Assembly (NCBI GenBank): GCA_023480885.1
Contig: JAMCWX010000055.1
Span: 1 to 41,558 of the forward strand
Reading direction: 5' to 3'
Origin: Chloroflexota bacterium
GTDB taxonomy: Bacteria; Chloroflexota; UBA6077; FW602-bin22; JACPRP01
DNA length: 41,558 nt
The position numbers were made by a program, and so were the translations under genes. The notes under the pieces are model-generated. The model searched no databases. It was not told the DNA's origin and was given only the letters and a program-made list of their open reading frames with translations. This document shows, in pieces, positions 39,156 through 41,558 of the stretch. The first letter of the stretch is position 1. The number at the start of each line of letters is the position of its first letter.

Positions 39156-40031
39156 CTACTTCAAGAGACCGTACGTCGATAGCGCTTCTCTCAGCTTGCG
39201 CGCGTTGCCCTCGGCCATCGGGCTCATTGGCAGGCGCAACTCGGGCGAACACATTCCCATCAGGCTGGCAGCGGTCTTCACCGGAATAGGATTGGTCTCG
39301 ATAAACATCGCCTTACAAAGATCGAACAGGTGGTAATACAACTCTCGTGCTCGCTCGACGTCTCCGCCAAGGTAAGCCGCGCACATGTCGGCCACTGGGC
39401 GAGGATAGATGTTGGCCACCACCGAGATAACTCCCTTGCCTCCTACTGCCAGGATAGGCAGGGTGAGCGTGTCGTCTCCAGAGAGAACGTCGAAATCAGG
39501 CCCACAGAGCTTGACGACCGCCGCAATCTGCTCCAGGTTGCCGCTGGCCTCTTTCACGCCGACGATGTTGTCGATTTGGGCCAGGCGCGCTATCGTCTCT
39601 GGCGCCATATTGACGTTGGTTCGACCAGGGATGTTGTACATAACGATAGGCAGGTCAGTCGAAGCGGCAATAGCCTTGAAGTGTAAATAAAGCCCCTCTT
39701 GGGTGGGCTTGTTATAGTAGGGAGCCACAACCAGGACGCCATTCGCACCCAGACGCTGGGCGTTGCGGGTGTACTGGATAGCTTTCGCCGTGTCGTTGGA
39801 ACCTGCGCCGGCGACAACTGGCACGCGCCCGGCGGCCACTTCGACGACAGTGCCGATCACGAGCTCGTCCTCTGCCTCCGTCATCGTCGCCGTTTCGCCC
39901 GTGGTGCCACACGGCACGAGGCCGTTGGTGCCGTTGGCGATCTGAAACTCGACAAGCGCGCGCAACTTTGCCACATCGACCTTGCCGTCCTTGAAGGGTG
40001 TGATCAGGGCCACAAAGGATCCAGAGAACAC
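39156..40031 (-). CDS. dapA: 4-hydroxy-tetrahydrodipicolinate synthase
   Basis: First gene of the DAP operon; condenses pyruvate with aspartate semialdehyde. The Schiff-base Lys is in IVGVKEASGNLEQ, with the Tyr in VMYNIPGRTNVNM and VPCGTTGETATM at the substrate loop. 291 residues from a GTG eight bases after AGGAGG. The longer frame to 40265 adds 78 residues with no family match and is rejected. Starts the lysine/meso-DAP gene set dapA-dapB-lysA-dapF-dapL. Confidence 0.97.
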   Translation of the reverse strand: MFSGSFVALITPFKDGKVDVAKLRALVEFQIANGTNGLVPCGTTGETATMTEAEDELVIGTVVEVAAGRVPVVAGAGSNDTAKAIQYTRNAQRLGANGVLVVAPYYNKPTQEGLYLHFKAIAASTDLPIVMYNIPGRTNVNMAPETIARLAQIDNIVGVKEASGNLEQIAAVVKLCGPDFDVLSGDDTLTLPILAVGGKGVISVVANIYPRPVADMCAAYLGGDVERARELYYHLFDLCKAMFIETNPIPVKTAASLMGMCSPELRLPMSPMAEGNARKLREALSTYGLLK

Positions 40032-40115
40032 CTTACTTCCCTCCTGGTTAACTGGCTGCCGTCTACACTGCCCCATTTGCCAGAGATGAGCGAAAATGTT
40101 TAGGGACGTGCGAAA

Positions 40116-40144
40116 AAAATAACACATTCGACAAAGCCCGTCAA
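40116..40144 (-). promoter_or_regulatory. Probable promoter of the DAP operon
   Basis: TTGACG and TATTTT, 17 bases apart, about 85 bases before dapA. No lysine riboswitch (L box) fold was recognised in this short leader. Confidence 0.4.
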
Positions 40145-40319
40145 GTCTTGCCGCTTGTCGAAGCGCCAGCCCTGAGACTGCTCGTCCTGTTGTATGACTT
40201 GACACCCCGCAAACGATTATGTTACTTTCAACCTGAACCTGGCGTCGTCGATCTATCAATGACATATTTGAGTGCGTGTCTCAGACCAACCTGAGCGCCT
40301 CAGACGATTGGAAAGACTG

Positions 40320-41318
40320 ATGGAGAGCTTGGAAAACGCGTTCCGCGGCAAAAAGACCATGATCACTGGTGGGCTGGGGTTCATCGGCAGCAATCTCGCC
40401 CATCGCCTCGTCGAGCTAGGGGCTGATGTGCTGCTGATCGATTCCCTGATTCCGGACTACGGTGGCAATCTGCAGAACGTGGCCGACATCCGGGACAAAG
40501 TCAGGATGAATATCGCAGACATCAGGGACGAGAACGGCATGAACCATCTGGTCCGCGGCCAGGATTACATTTTCAATCTGGCCGGCCAGGTCAGCCACAT
40601 CGACAGTATGCGCGATCCTTACACAGACCTGGAAATCAATTGTCGCAGCCAGCTCTCGATCCTCGAGGCGTGCAGGAAGAACAATCCGGACGCGAAGCTG
40701 GTCTTTGCCAGCACACGACAGATCTACGGCGTGCCTGATTACCTTCCCGTCGACGAGCGACACCTGCTCCATCCGACCGATGTCAACGGCATCAACAAGA
40801 TGGCCGGTGAGTGGTACCACATCGTTTACAACAACATCTACGGCATTCGCGCTTGCTCCCTTCGTCTCACTAACACCTATGGCCCACGACTGCTGGTCAA
40901 GCACAACCGTCAGGGATTCGTCGGTTGGTTCATTCGCCAGGCCATCGACGGCGAGCGCATCAAGCTCTTCGGCACTGGCGAACAGCGGCGTGACTTCACC
41001 TACGTGGACGATGCAGTCAACGCCTTTCTCCTGGCCGCGGCCAAGGATGAGGCAAACGGCCAGGTTTACAACCTGGGCGGACTCCAGCCGGTCAGTTTGC
41101 TCAAACTCGTTCAAATACTCGTCGAGCTGTGCCCAGGCGCCAGCTACGAGATCGTACCTTTCCCCGACGACCGCAAACGCATAGATATCGGCGACTACTT
41201 CGGCTCTTTCAGCAAGATACGCTATGCTCTCGGCTGGATACCACAAGTGCCGCTGGCTGAGGGTTTGCGCAGGACTGTCGAGTTTTACCGAGCGAACAAG
41301 CAGTATTACTGGGAATAG
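40320..41318 (+). CDS. NAD-dependent sugar-nucleotide epimerase/dehydratase-like SDR
   Basis: 332 residues of the extended SDR family. The NAD motif TGGLGFIGSNLAHRL and FNLAGQVSHIDSM are clear, as is LTNTYGPRLLVKHNRQGFVG and RRDFTYVDDAVNAFLL. The usual catalytic Tyr-x3-Lys is replaced: the sequence reads TDVNGINKMAGEWYH, with Asn where Tyr is expected. The STRQIYG motif has lost the catalytic Ser pattern as well. I recall relatives with the same NGINK, so this may be a subfamily trait. ATG 40320 is preferred over 40272 by domain start. Its stop codon lies in the first unit of a tandem repeat. Confidence 0.85.
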   Translation: MESLENAFRGKKTMITGGLGFIGSNLAHRLVELGADVLLIDSLIPDYGGNLQNVADIRDKVRMNIADIRDENGMNHLVRGQDYIFNLAGQVSHIDSMRDPYTDLEINCRSQLSILEACRKNNPDAKLVFASTRQIYGVPDYLPVDERHLLHPTDVNGINKMAGEWYHIVYNNIYGIRACSLRLTNTYGPRLLVKHNRQGFVGWFIRQAIDGERIKLFGTGEQRRDFTYVDDAVNAFLLAAAKDEANGQVYNLGGLQPVSLLKLVQILVELCPGASYEIVPFPDDRKRIDIGDYFGSFSKIRYALGWIPQVPLAEGLRRTVEFYRANKQYYWE

Positions 41319-41558
41319 CGAAGCCCACGCTCACCACGGAGGCACGGAGACACGGAGTGTTGGTAGATAGAGAGATAACACAAGCTATCTTGAATAGCGA
41401 TGCCCACACTCACCACGGAGACACGGAGTGTTGCTAGATAGACAGATAACAGAAGCTACCTTGAATAGCAAAGTCCACGCTCACCACGGAGACACGGAGA
41501 CACGGAGTGTTGCTAGATAGACAGATAACAGAAGCTACCTTGAATAGCAAAGTCCACT
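41313..41558. repeat. Tandem array of 79/71/79-bp units
   Basis: Units begin GAATAGCG or GAATAGCA at 41313, 41392, 41463 and 41542; the last is cut by the window end. Each contains CTCACCACGGAGACACGGAG, then GTGTTGCTAGATAGACAGAT. The 8-base length difference equals one GGAGACAC unit. Confidence 0.85.

Noticed and set aside
39156-40265. Extended N-terminus of dapA to 40265
   Set aside because: The extra 78 residues match nothing in the family, and AGGAGG lies eight bases before the GTG at 40031.

Overview
The window looks like a chromosomal segment of an anaerobic, moderately GC-rich bacterium, most plausibly a member of the Chloroflexota or a neighbouring deep lineage. This placement is an inference. 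It rests on a nickel CO dehydrogenase, a 2-hydroxyacyl-CoA dehydratase-type iron-sulfur protein with its activase, lysine synthesis through the DapL aminotransferase, DUF1385 beside ribosomal protein L31, trehalose synthase TreT beside glycogen synthase, and many short palindromic intergenic repeats. No rRNA or tRNA gene was found to settle it.

Layout. 1-4.8 kb (minus strand): gatA (cut by the window edge), gatC, asparaginyl-tRNA synthetase, an activase plus 2-hydroxyacyl-CoA dehydratase-family pair, and pyrE. 5.0-6.8 kb (plus): a solitary Cas6 and a VapBC pair. 7.3-9.7 kb (minus): a membrane Ser/Thr kinase and an internally deleted PEBP (YbhB/YbcL) lipoprotein. 9.7-17.0 kb (minus): a compact restriction-modification operon, methyltransferase, DUF4258, DUF2283, helicase-nuclease. 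Its methyltransferase is split by a 390-residue intein that carries a DUF559 (Vsr-like) nuclease domain and an in-frame array of 30-bp repeats. 17.2-21.6 kb: a serine recombinase with a small HTH partner and a frameshifted tail, followed by unrecognised, possibly phage- or toxin-derived genes.

21.9-33.1 kb: cooS behind a strong promoter, a winged-helix-like protein, an orphan sensor histidine kinase, a ferritin-like protein, a promoter-to-terminator unit with an 18-codon ORF and a structured RNA, a HEAT-like protein, murI, rplU-rpmA-rpmE with a DUF1385 membrane protein, and treT. 33.3-40.0 kb (minus): glgA and a complete dapA-dapB-lysA-dapF-dapL lysine/DAP operon. 40.3 kb to the end: a sugar-nucleotide epimerase-like SDR and a tandem array built from the dispersed CACCACGGAG repeat.

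The core genes are ordinary and well kept. The accessory part (5-21.6 kb) is a patchwork of defence, addiction and mobile genes with visible decay (deletion, frameshifts, fusion). Several starts were moved from the longest ORF to TTG, GTG or CTG codons because a strong GGAGG-type ribosome binding site lies at the right distance. The most unusual object is the intein that interrupts the SAM-binding motif of the methyltransferase.
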